From Tricholoma matsutake (taxonomy: Eukaryota; Basidiomycota; Agaricomycetes; Agaricales; Tricholomataceae), in NCBI GenBank assembly GCA_026075535.2, contig AP026549.1, forward strand, positions 8,060,001-8,124,000: a DNA stretch of 64,000 bases. Direction: 5' to 3'. A program made the translations under genes and the position numbers. Of this stretch, positions 34,468-45,175 are shown piece after piece; within the stretch, counting starts at the first letter, position 1; each line of letters opens with the position of its first letter. The notes beneath the pieces were generated by a model, which worked only from the letters and a program-made list of their open reading frames with translations, searched no databases and was not told the origin of the DNA.

Positions 34468-34728
34468 TTGCCCTTGGTGTAGCTGGAATTATGATTCGAT
34501 AATTGGTTGTCAGGTTTCTTATTATCAAGTCTGAGTCTTGCTTTACGGTTTCACTAGGCGATGGTATATTGTTTTAAGTAGTGCTGCGTACTTGTATTCT
34601 TTTTCAGTTGTCTAAATCAGAAAAATTCTTACCAAACGGACCTCATCTTGAACTAAGTATACTAAAAATAAGGAGAATGCCAGAGTGCAACCGAAAGACC
34701 GAAATCTGCCACGCTTTGCCCTGTCATT

Positions 34729-35358
34729 AGTAGCAGTCAGAGTAGACGATTCAACGGCGATTCAGGGTGGCGATTCAACGACGATTCAGGTCCGATTCAT
34801 CCGAGTGAATCGCCCTTGAATCGCGTGTGAATCGATATATCACTCTGACCGTCAACTTTCATACAAGCGATTCAACGGTCGATTCAGCTGCCTCCTGCAC
34901 TTGTGTAGTACTTGAACCATTTCAATGTCATCTATATGATCTCTACTTTGTCTCCTGCCCATGGCTCCACGACGAAACGCTCGCGCAAAAAAGCTCGTAT
35001 TGCAGAAGCATTTTCCGCTTCTTTCAAAGCTTTGGATGTTTTGGTTCGAGTGCGAGTAGGAGGCTTCTTTGCTCCTGCAGTGTCTTTAGGCTTGGGCATG
35101 TCGACAGTGGCAGATGGCCGTGGGATGTCTCATATTTAGTGATTACCTATTACAAAGTAAAAAGATATTTGAAATAGTAGTAAGGTTGAATCGTCTGAGT
35201 GAATCGCGATTCAAAATGTCGAATCGCCTCCGGAGGCGATTCGACGATTCAAAATTTCGGGCGATTCAAGTGTTGATTCAAGTTGTTGAATCGGACCTTG
35301 AATCACCGTTGAATCGCCACCCTGAATCGCCGTTGAATCGTCTACTCTGACTGCTACT
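34729..35358. mobile_element. Foldback / MITE-like element with long inverted ends
   Basis: The left end AGTAGCAGTCAGAGTAGACG and the right end (reverse complement) match over about 70 bp with few differences. They share a run of GATTCAACG / GATTCAGG motifs. Flanking ATT on both sides (34726-34728 and 35359-35361) fits a 3-bp target duplication. The interior is packed with GAATCG/CGATTC words in both orientations, including a perfect 28-bp palindrome. A mid-element frame (34912-35139) shows no transposase motif, so it is probably non-autonomous. The family is undetermined. Confidence 0.8.
35218..35245. repeat. Perfect 28-bp palindrome
   Basis: GTCGAATCGCCTCC is followed directly by its reverse complement. 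It lies inside the foldback element near its right inverted end and would form a perfect hairpin or cruciform. Confidence 0.95.
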
Positions 35359-36245
35359 ATTACACGTGACCGCGTCGTTAATGAAAATCGGGCCAAATCT
35401 GACGACATCATCAATTTACATCAAAAAAATTGTACATATCCCCTGGGTGAAGGGCTTATCGAAAATGATAAGTCTGGCGTCTGGCGTCTTCGTGGCCCAG
35501 GGGACTAGTACCCTCCCTTAAAAGAGGGGAAGCAAACCAAAGACGCGCTACACACCTAGCTATCCACATAGGAGATCCGAAAAGGACTGTTAACACATGT
35601 TAACACTTAACATTAGGCTGTCTGCCTACCTTGCAATGGCATACTAGCTACCCAACATGTACTAGCACAGATATGTAGACCACAGAACAAACATAACTGG
35701 AGGATATGACTGGAAGACGTGCCAAAAACCATGATGGAGTGGTGTGAGGCACCATTCCAGGTAGTCATGTCAACTTGTTGGATATTACAGTGGCTAGTCA
35801 CATGTTAGTAGTTCATCTCTTGCTATCCCATTGCATTGCCAGGCTACTGCTAGAGAGATGCTTGGCATGTCTCCAACAAGGCAGTGCATTGCCCCTGTAA
35901 TGACACATTCCAACCAACACAACATCACTGCAACTGCCCATCACACTACTATGAGTTCTGAAGACTATCCACCTCTAAGTACACCTGCAAACATTGCTAA
36001 AGGAGGCCACCCCCCTACACCTCTACCAGATATCCACTTTAGGAAGATCACAACCAAGAGACCCACAACCAAAACAGTGGAAGTGGCACCTGGTGAAGGA
36101 TAGTGAGATGTCTGCTGAAAACCCAGGGAAGAAGTCACATACTGAGACCAATGATGATGATGTCAGATTGAATGTGGATTCTTCGATGGCATCAGTTGCT
36201 GAAGGCCTATTCCAAGATCTGCCCACTTCTCTCACTGCTACTGAG
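35359..36245. other. Edge of the transposon block, no gene recognised
   Basis: Near 35439-35503, CCCCTGGG and CCCAGGGG bracket an inner stem CTTATC/GATAAG. From about 35590 CpG becomes rare and TGCA-type words common, as in the retroelements that follow. A plus-strand frame (starting near 35831, with stops) reads MSSEDYPPLSTPANIAKGG and later SMASVAEGLFQDLP; it may be a gag-like or other element remnant but is unclassified. Confidence 0.4.
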
Positions 36246-36341
36246 TCATAAGGAGGTTTGTGGTGCTGAAGTACTCCAGATTTTTGTGATCCATCACCAC
36301 ATCTATCAAATTTCCAGAGCCTTCAAGGTACTGTTGCCAGT
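36246..36341 (-). mobile_element. Element A: 3' part of split RNase H
   Basis: On the minus strand this reads QQYLEGSGNLIDVVMDHKNL then EYFSTTNLL, the second half of a Ty3/gypsy RNase H. It continues exactly the reading frame that stops at 52648 (ELLAIFEAFKHW), so the two pieces were one gene before element B inserted. Beyond it the frame soon meets a stop and no integrase follows, so A is truncated on this side. Confidence 0.88.
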
Positions 36342-36755
36342 TGTTAGGGCGACACCCACTATCTGCTAGCTAAGACTGTGCAGGTTCTCTCTACAAGAAG
36401 GGGGCAGGATGTGCGCGCATGATGGGGAAATTGATGGTTTTGATGTGAGGGGTTATTAATAGAATAGTTGGTTGAGAAAGGTGTTTCGCACCACAAGTAT
36501 AGGTGGAATACCTAAGAGAACACAACTGGGGTCCCCTAGGCATATATTCAAGTTTATATACTAGGTTATTGCATGTTGTTGCTACTGATGTGCACATACT
36601 TGCATGTTCATATTGACATGTGCAAATATAATTCTCACTCTAGTGTAAGGTAGCATAACTTAGCATAATGTAGTGTAATGTAGCATAATGTAGCATAATT
36701 TGACATAATTAAATAAAAATGAAATTTTATTAGGTAATGGGGCTGTCTCCTAACA
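36342..36755 (-). repeat. Element B 3' LTR
   Basis: 414 bp, starting TGTTAGGGCGACACCCACT and ending CTAACA on the plus strand, preceded by CCAGT. It matches the right LTR along its length, apart from the 701-bp insertion there. It includes a TAGCATAA tandem run near 36651-36705. The word AGAACACAACT at 36517-36527 is the predicted R-region start (complement) used for self-priming. Confidence 0.93.
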
Positions 36756-36879
36756 TTACCCCCTTTTTATGCCTCGATTTCCAGGCAAGAAAATATTGTA
36801 TCTGTCCCCTCCATGAAATTTTGGTAAGGATGGAATTTCATCTCCTCATACACCATTCTTGCAATGTGACACAGAGTAT

Positions 36880-37330
36880 TTGGATTACGTTTAAAGAATT
36901 GGGTGATCACATTACATGCTTGCTTACAAGTCTCTTTGGATTACTTTTGTTGGTGTAGTTCTTCCACTTTATTAAGAATTCCAATTTATTTTGTCAAAGA
37001 TGGGAGTCTAGAATTTCTTTGACTACATACTCTGGAGCACCTTCTATGGTTATTGGAGCTTGTGGAGTGGTTTGTTGGCCAGGAATAATGGGCAGGCAGT
37101 AAGGGTGTAGGTGGGAAACATTAATCTCTGGATCAATCTTGACTGATTGAGGTAGTTTTAGCACTACTGCATTAGGCAAAATTACTTTGGAGATTGCATA
37201 TGGGCCAACTTGTTTCTCTGTGAGCTTCCTAGAAGGTCATGGAATATTTAATTCTCTGCTAATTGTAAGCCTGGCACCATAAGCCCAATGACCCAGTCTT
37301 ACACACTTGGACTCTTGTGTTCCATTTCTG
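36880..37330 (-). pseudogene. Element B integrase C-terminus and chromodomain remnant
   Basis: The minus strand reads an integrase tail (ISKVILPNAVVLKLPQSVKI, then NVSHLHPY), then the chromodomain start EGAPEYVVKEILDSHL, a TGA stop, then QNKLEFLIKWKNYT and, after a frame slip, VITQFFKRNPNT. Fragment G at 58 kb has the same architecture and the same stop after DSxL. The chromodomain would have targeted integration to modified histones; here it is broken. Confidence 0.8.
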
Positions 37331-37399
37331 GACTTATGGCCACATAAGTCCAAATCTTATTTCTATAACTGACTAGTACCAGCTACATACAAACCTTAC

Positions 37400-37541
37400 C
37401 TACATTTAGTATCATCATGACGTACTGTAACCCTCTGATGTAGTCCTCGCATTCTTGAGTATACACCATGGTCCTGTCAACTTGTGTGACCACATTAGTG
37501 AGCCTAATTGATGACAGGCTTTCACTAATCTCCGTAACACC
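37400..37541 (-). pseudogene. Element B: RT piece beyond element C
   Basis: Reads VLRRLVKACHQ on the minus strand, continuing the RT frame that ends at 48667 (NHEVIVQ...). The join follows the usual RT order DD-ILI...H...VLRRL. After about 40 residues similarity is lost, which is where the internal deletion to the integrase tail begins. Confidence 0.7.
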
Positions 37542-37546
37542 TCCTG

Positions 37547-37978
37547 TATAAGGGCAACCTCAGCCTCTAGCAAAGGGAAATCTAGAGTTAAAATTATAAT
37601 ACATATTACAGGGATTGGGGGCACACCTAGCAAAGGGAAATCCAAAGAGAAAACTCTAAGGATCCCTTTGCCGATGCCCAGTATATGTGAAGATGGCAAA
37701 AATCAAATAATAACCTAAAAATAGAAAAGGTGGAGATAGGCAGATCAAGGCTGCCGAATGACATCATACCAAGGGGTAGATGTCGGAAGGGGTGCTCCAT
37801 CTCCAAATATAAAACTGTCAACATGCACAAACATGATAGAGGAAATTAGTAATAAAATCTGGAAAAATCATAGAAAATGAAGAATAGAAGGAAATGAAGT
37901 GAGGAAAAATGTAGAATGAATGTAAAAAATAGGAGAAACACACAGGGCACCCCCCCTAGTCCCCCTAGTCCCCTTACA
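37547..37978 (-). repeat. Element C 3' LTR
   Basis: 432 bp. It matches the right LTR except for an internal insertion of about 57 bp flanked by direct repeats of CTAGCAAAGGGAAAT, a local duplication/insertion present only in this copy. It ends CCCTTACA and is followed by the polypurine tract. Predicted R-start complement AGAAAACTCT at 37648-37657. Confidence 0.92.
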
Positions 37979-38061
37979 TCACCCCCTCTCTAAGATCCAT
38001 CACCCCAATGCATTTGAAATTGCATACGACCAAAGTCAGAGACTTGAATGCAATGTGGTGC

Positions 38062-40145
38062 AGCAGTGTGCCGTCAGTGGAATTCTTTGACTAACTGAGG
38101 GGCATTCACATCGGACTCTTCAACCCACGAGTTCTCCTCATACCCATAACCCTTCCAATGCACCAAATACTGGAGTTTTCCTCGACACAACTGGCTGTCC
38201 AAGATTGACTCGACTTCATATTGGGGTTCTCCCTCGATCACTGTAGGCAGTGGTGGTTGGCATGAATGGTGTCTCAGGAATGGATCTGGGGGAGCTGGAA
38301 GGAGTTTGATGACATGGAACACTGGGTGGAGTCTGGACATGGAGGCTGGGAGGCATAGATGATTGGCATGCATTCCAACACACTTGACGATGGGAAAAGG
38401 TCCCAGGAAGCGATGAGCAAGTTTCTTGGACGGATGTGTAGTGGAGATGTCACTGGAGTCAAGATAAACTCAATCACCAACCTTGTACTGAGGGGTTGGA
38501 GAATGGCGTTGGTTGTAAAAGCATGCCATGTTGTCCTTCACCTTTGCTAAGGCTGCCTTTGCCTCCTCCAAGCTATCCTGCATGCGTTCTGTGAACTCAT
38601 TCACCATCTCGATGTGTGAGGGAGTTTGGCGAGGTTCAAATCCCATGCATGGATGTTGTCCAGTGTCTAAGAGGAAAGGGGTCTGTTGAGTGGAAGCATG
38701 GACATGGTTGTTGTATCTGAACTTGGCCAAGGGGAGAAGATCGTCCCAATTGTCCTGGCATTCATTGACAAAGATGTGGATGTACTGCTCCAGTTCCTGG
38801 TTGACTTGCTCAGTCTGGCTGTTGGTTTGTGGGTGATAAGCGGCCAAAGCAAGGAGTTTGATCCCCAGAAGTTGGTACAGCTCACGAGTGAACTCTGCCA
38901 TGAACTGAGGGCCACAATCAGAGAGGAAAGCACCAGGAAGTCCATGTAATTTCCACACATGGTGGAGGTAGAGTTGGGCAGCACACAGGGCACTGACAGT
39001 GGTGTGAGTGGGAATGAAGTGAGCGCATTTTCCCACTGAATCAACTGTGCACATCACCACATCAAACCCATTTGACTCTGGCAACTCCACCACAAAGTTG
39101 ATGCTGACAACATCCCAATGACTCTCTGGAACAGGAAGAGGGTGTAGCTCACCAATGGGTTTGCAATGAGGAATCTTGGTGCATAAGCAAAGGTCACAAG
39201 TGCAACAATACTGACCAATGAGCTGTGACATTTGTGGCCACCAATAATTCCGTGAGGTGAGCTCCAAGGTCTTCCAGCATCCAGGATGACCAGCAATCTG
39301 TGAGTCATGGTGTTGGGATATGATGTGCCAGAGAAGGTCTGGGTCATTGGGGATGTAGATGTGATCCCTGAAATACAACAAGTCCTCTTTTTCAGCCCAC
39401 TCTGCCGCATGCAAGGGGTGGATCCCTTCCTCAGTTCTTTAACAGCTCGGGCAACAACATCCTCATGTAAACCACTATGGTTTGCATGATGAATGTCACA
39501 TAGGATGTCCTGCTCCTCACCCTGGGGTGCGATGCCTTCCAGTGCCCAAATGGTGAACAGGTCTGGCTGCAACAACACAATGTTTTGGTTGTCATCGCTG
39601 CCATCCCCATGGTCTGCACGTTGGGAGAGGGCATCAGTCTTCCCCATGCTGCGACCCGGACAGTGGTGCAAGGAGAAGTTGAATCTGGATAGATATAGGG
39701 ACCAACGAGCTTGACAATGGTTCAATTTCTTGGCCATCATAAAGTACTCGAGATGCTTGTGATCTGTCCAAATTTCCACCTTGTGTTGGGCACCCTCAAG
39801 GAAGTGTCGTCACTCCTCAAGCGCACACATTATTGTCAACATCTCCTTGTCATGGATCTTGTAGTTTCTCTCTACAGCACTAAGGCTTTTGGAGTAGAAC
39901 ACAACAGGATGCCACTTCTGGTCCTCCGGAGACTGCTGAGACAACACAGTGCCCATTGCAAAGTCAGAACTGTTGGCTTCTACATGAAAAGGACGCGAAT
40001 CGTCAGCAAAGGTAAGAATGGGAGCGGAAGTGACCATCTCCTTAAGCTTTTTGAATGCCTCCTGTTATGCATTATCCCACCTCCATGCCTCCTTTCCTGT
40101 CAAGTTGAACAGTGGTTGTGCATGATGTGAGGAGTCCTTGATAAA
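38062..40145 (-). pseudogene. Element C pol: RNase H, integrase, chromodomain
   Basis: Minus strand, N to C: connection FIKDSSHHAQPLFNLTG; RNase H with FHVEANSSDFAMGTVLSQ, YKIHDKEMLTIM and WTDHKHLEYF; integrase zinc arm (H-D-S-Q-I-A-G-H ... CTCDLC); and the core DVVSINFVVELPES. In that core the first catalytic Asp is Asn (39097-39099). FLSDCGPQF and HPQTNSQTEQVNQELEQY keep the second Asp and the Glu. The C-terminus holds SRLHPVFHVIKLLP and a well-preserved chromodomain (PQYEVESILDSQL, LQYLVHWKGYGYEENSWVEE). Frame breaks occur near 39410-39420 (integrase start) and 38470. The chromodomain is the best-kept part. Confidence 0.88.
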
Positions 40146-40149
40146 ACAC

Positions 40150-41318
40150 TGATAGGTCATCTCCTCGGCTCAAGGACCAATTCACCACTTTAGCATCATT
40201 CTAATCACGTCAGCTAACTCCTACGACGTCCCAGATGCAGCGCAACCCACTCTATCGATTGCAATATCATATCGACCGCGTTGAAACATCACCAGCAACA
40301 TTGATCGTATCAAAAGCCCACATCGCACAACCTTAGGACTACCCCAAAAGTCACTAAGATTCCCCTACATGACCATCGAACATCCCCAACCAACTTCGAA
40401 CAAGCCGCAACCGCGATTGAGCATCGTCGAGCATCGTCAAGTGTCATCGATCAATATTGAGAAACTACGAGCGACATCGGGTGCTGCCTTCATTATCTAA
40501 ATGGTGGAAGACCATGCACTAGGGCATATTCCAACTCATGCTCAAACCTGCTGATCATAGGTCAGCCTCATTCCAAGTCCCTATCACGCACAGAACCCGC
40601 TGGACGCATTATTGCAAGACTTAGCGCAGTTTATACACAAAGGACAGTCTCTTTTAGTTCTTTCCTTTTATTACTCTTTCATCATATGATATATATATCT
40701 TTCTTGTTCAGATTCCAGTCTCCTTTATGGCCTTGTGCCTTAACTCATATCTTTTGCCTCATGTTCTACACATGTTTCTCATTCCATTTTAGGAAGTTTC
40801 TTTAAAACATATAAAACTCTGTAGTATTTACTTGAAAATAACAAGAAATCGTCTTCACATATCGTCTCGTATACAGTTCTAAGCATCTGATCAACTTTCT
40901 AAAACAATCTAAGTCTCTGCGGGTTTTCTCAATCGACGAGAAACCTCTGCAATTGTCGCATCCTCGATCCTCCCTCGATCCTCTCGTCATTAGTTCTAGC
41001 AACCCTTCCAACACTTCATAGCAGTTTGCCACACCCTTTATATACCATCGACCTATTGAAAGGTCCCCATAATTCAATAAAACTTGTTCGCCGTCAATTT
41101 CGTCGATCGCCCTCGATATCGATTGATACTTGATCGGACCACGACAAACGCCTTTGTCTCTCATAACACTACCTTCACGACTAGTGTTAACTAGTAATCT
41201 TCTCAGAGATTTGTCCACGAACTTTTGGAACGTCTCGCAACCCTCCTCTGACTCGTTGCAAACATCATCGATTGCCTCATTGGCAGTTCTGGTGGTTTTC
41301 CCGGGTTGAGCATCATCA
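40150..41318. mobile_element. D1: solo LTR (about 1.17 kb) in element C pol
   Basis: Begins TGATAGGTCATCTCC and ends GAGCATCATCA, with flanks acac (40146-40149) and acgc (41319-41322). These are one 4-bp target duplication with a G-to-A change at its CpG. Removing it rejoins element C's NFYRR to FIKDSS in frame. The first roughly 910 bp are closely similar to 58818-59722. It is richer in CpG than its surroundings, suggesting a younger insertion. A 138-codon frame inside (40802-41218, -) has no motif. Confidence 0.82.
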
Positions 41319-41322
41319 ACGC

Positions 41323-41669
41323 CGATAGAAATTGATGAAGCCCAGGAAAGACTGCACCTCCTTCTTGTTTGTGGGCATCGGCCAAGCCGTAACCCTGTTC
41401 ACCTTGATAGGATCCATCTCCACCTGACCCTCCAAGATAATCAGGCTGAGGTACTCGATCTTGGTCTTCTCAAACTCGCACTTGTCCTGACGAAGGTAGA
41501 GTTTGTACTGTTGAAGCTGTTCTAGGATGAGGCATGTGATGCGATGGTGCTCTTCAACCATGCGAGTGAAGATGAGGATGTTGTCAAGATAGATGCAAAC
41601 AACACCTTTGAGGATGAGGTCATGGAAAATGTCATTCATCATGGTCTGAAAGGTCGCAGGACTATTAGT
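41323..41669 (-). pseudogene. Element C reverse transcriptase fragment
   Basis: Min strand reads GLTNSPATFQTMMNDIFHDL, IYLDNILIFTR, QDKCEFEKTKIEYLSLIILE and KKEVQSFLGFINFYRR. The RT active site YLDD is YLDN: GACAAC at 41580-41585, a G-to-A change at the CpG between the two Asp codons. The fragment starts abruptly at the junction with the DUF6589-RecQ cassette; fingers and palm upstream of GLTN are missing. Confidence 0.88.
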
Positions 41670-41886
41670 TAGACCAGTGACCGATCCCTAGTACATGGGC
41701 AAGCACGATGTATAGGGACCGGTAAAGCTGACTTTTAAAAGGCATAGTTAAACGTTGTGATTGAGGGAAGCTGAGTAAGCGTTCCAGAATCGCCCATTTG
41801 AGGAACTGCCCAAACGGGACTTGTAGAAAATTTATGACGCGTCGAGTCGCATTGTTGACATATCTACTCTCTTTGGTACATTGACC

Positions 41887-44800
41887 ATGCCCAATACATC
41901 CCAGCTACGTCAACAAGGTTTCTTTATGCTCCAGGGTCCCATGGAATCCAGAAGGCCTGAACAGGATGAACTGCCAACAGTTGCCAGTGCAACTGTTCCC
42001 AATCAGCAATTTGATGGACACAGACGCGTCAGAGGAAAGACCAAGAAGCTAATCATGCGATGGGAGACTAACATGTCCAGCTTTCAGTCACATTCAGCCA
42101 AATCCAGTCAAGGCATATCCAGGCAAGCAATGACATACTTACATCAGGGTCTAGTCACACCACAGACACCTTCAATCTCATTCAACGACAATGAGGATGC
42201 ACTGGATGGAAGAAGTGATGGATCCCTGAGTCTGCAGCCTGAAGCACCTTATGACCAACCCCTCCTACTGTCGCTTGGCCTGTTTTCCATGCCTCCAACT
42301 CCTGAGGCTATCAAGTTCAGCTCACATCCAGGGAATGATGCACTCTTGGTTGGTACTGGACGCAGCTCAGCTGTGCAGCACCCACTGGGACCTCGTTACC
42401 AAGTCTCTGCTGTTCCTCAGAATGCAGGCCTGGCTCCTGGGATTATACTCGACCCATTGCTTTCTCCGATAGCACTCAGCATTGACATGGCACCCTTTGG
42501 TGGCTCCAGCTTTGATGATAAGGAGAACTACTGGTACAAAATTCCTCGTGCATGTGGGAAGCCACAGTCTATGACTGAAATTGCCAAGAACATGCTCAAC
42601 ACCCTTCGTGAGGCCAAACTGACACCGCTTGAATTTCTCACTTGTCTCTTCGACAATTCTCTGGATGAATTTGTGACTTTCTGAGATCATTTCTACCAAG
42701 AGCGTCACTTGTGCAGACTTTCAGATCTCCTCAACATCTTTTGGAAGAGTGACAAAGGTTCACATTACTTGAAGGACTGGATGCGGCCTCACACTGTTGA
42801 TCTCATCTGTGATACTATTCATACTGAGATGGACCGTGCAAAATCCCACTTGCAGATGTTAACAATGGATACCACCCCTGAGTTCATTTTGACGTGGGAC
42901 ATCAATGGATTGATGGAACCTATTGCAGCAGATATAACCCCAGTCTGGTCTCGGATCCTGGAGGCTGCCACAGAGACCCAACACGTGAAAGGAAAATCAA
43001 GGTCGCTCAATCCGAGGAATCGACGCACAGTAGTTTAATTTCCTTCCATATATCCTCACCAAACTTACAGCTTGTACTAGGGATGAAGTGTAATCAGTGC
43101 ACAAGTTCACTATTTATGCTCATTTCGGTCTTGTAAGGTTCAAATTGGTCTGGGTCTCATGGCGTGGTCAACAGGCGCATCTTGGCAACTCATAAATGTT
43201 CTGAATCAGTCCTGCCTTTCAATGTCCTACACATCCATCTTATCAATGATCGATACACTTGCAGAACGCTCACTGGAAGATGCTCGCAAGATTGCTGCTA
43301 GACTGCATGCCTTCACATATGATAATCTCAATCTTTCCTCATCGATTTTTGTCGAACAAGCCCCTGGTGCTATGAGCAAAGTTCAATCTGGAACATTTGC
43401 AGTACTCTACGAGCTATTAAATGCCAAACCAGAGGACATGGAACTGGAGGCTATCATGTTACGTCTTCAAACGGCATCCAAGTCCCCCCTCAAGATGTCT
43501 GATCTTTGCGGATCAATGTCATCAGTTAAAGCATACCAGATACAAGCTGCTGTCAATGTCATTGGAGTCCTCACCGAATTTGTTCCAGCATTTTCTCATT
43601 ATCATCATCACCCCGAGTTACAGCACCAGCCACGTCGTCAGCTCCCAGCCAACCACAAGACAAAGTTTTTCCCTCTCAGAGCCTCTACCATTGAGGAAGC
43701 ATCAGTCAAGGGTAATATCCTAGTCCACGATGACGTCTATGTGGTACAGCTGCAGCGGAACCCCAATGACCTTGACAAGCTTGCTATTCCTGCCTTGCAT
43801 GACCAGCTCACCAATGCATGCAACCGGGGAGTCCAAGCTATGTGTAAAAAGGATGTGATGCCATGGACTCGTCGTGAAGTCTTCCAGCTCTCGTTTGGTA
43901 TCTTTCACCTCATGATGAACATGATTTGGGCGATCTTGAATACACATCGTGGAACCATCAATCAATCAGGAAGTCTATCGCAGCTCTTTGTGGTCTTGGA
44001 AAAGGTTCGGCTCAATGCTGAGCACCCGGATTTCCATACGTTGCTAGCTGTGCTCACACAAATTCTGGACGGCCTCATTCTCAATGCATGGCATGAAGAG
44101 TGTGGCTTCCCATCTCTAGACAAATTTGCAAAATCGAAACCCACACCAGCAGACCTTCTGGAGCTTGCAAGGAAAATTGTGATGAAGCATGCGACACCAA
44201 CCACGACAATGAAGCCTGTGCACATGCCACCAAAATCTCAGATGCCTGCACCTGTGGATGAATCTGAGTCTGCTGATGAGTCTGCATCTGATCCACCTCC
44301 AGCACCTTTGACATCCAGTCCTGAGGATATCATCCACGAGAACATTGTCTGACTTATGCGAGACCTCCTCAATGTAATCAAACTTGTTCAAGCTATCAAA
44401 GCAGGGGATATTGGCCATGTTGAAGATATTCTCCCCGATCTAGCATGCATGTTTCATGGTGTGGGTTCCAACAACTATTCAACCGAAATTTTGCACCTTC
44501 TGTTTAATTTGAAGGAAGTATGGACTCCCAAGTTTGCATAAGTCAATGTCAGACAATGGAGACACATTTACTTGCTGAAAAAAATTCACGGACAGGAACA
44601 TCATGTGCGATACAATGATCATCAATGTCTCTGGTGTGCCAGGTCATGCCATGGGCATTGATCTTAATATTGAACATCTAATTGGATACCTCAAAGCCCT
44701 TTTTGCAGCAAAAGGTATATACTCAAACTGGGACCAACTGGGAAACATTTCAGCTGCCATAAACCATATTCAAAAGGTCAAGATTCAAGTTGCACAATTG

Positions 44801-45134
44801 ATGTGCACGGGTTATCAAGGGTCTACACACAAAAATGTTGACACCAGTAAACTTGTATGGTGTATCGCAGACAAGGCATGTGATCTCCAGTTGCTCAAAA
44901 TTGTTACAAATTGTGAAGGGCAATCATCGGCAAAGGCTGTTCCTGACTTGCGTGCTTTGGGACGAGAGAAAAATTGCCACAGCTTCATTGGCAACATTCA
45001 ACAAGAAGATTCGTGACATGGCTTCAGGAAGATATGTTGCAGCTGAGACTGATGAGCTGCCACCACCTGATTTTGCAGAGGCAGCAAACAAAGAAGCAGA
45101 CAACAGAGAGGGGGACCCTCAAATTGACGAGTAG
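41887..45134 (+). pseudogene. DUF6589-family protein gene, interrupted
   Basis: From ATG at 41887. The first segment (to 42684, about 265 codons) is Ser/Gln-rich and then has KNMLNTLREAKLTPLEFLTC. An in-frame TGA at 42682-42684 precedes DHFYQERHLCRLSDLLNIFW, where Arg (CGA) is expected. The core reads SIEVL-like region TLAERSLEDARKIAARLHAF, VHDDVYVVQLQRNPNDLDKL, RREVFQLSFGIFHLMMNMIW, TINQSGSLSQLF and AEHPDFHTLLAVLTQILDGL, the DUF6589 signature. Later pieces (LVQAIKAGDIGHVEDILPDL; GIDLNIEHLIGYLKALFAAK) continue to an acidic end at 45134. Stops at 42682, about 43036, 44350 and 44539 break it. The biochemical function of DUF6589 is unknown. Confidence 0.8.
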
Positions 45135-45175
45135 TTATTACTATTCTATGCGCAATGTACAATTTTTGCCTTTTT

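Noticed and set aside
35831..36250. A host gene on the plus strand before element B
   Set aside because: Composition is CpG-poor and transposon-like, there is an in-frame stop near 36100, and no known domain; left unclassified.
40802..41218. 138-codon frame inside solo LTR D1 as a gene
   Set aside because: It lies wholly within an LTR, begins in low-complexity sequence and shows no family motif; copy D2 does not preserve it.
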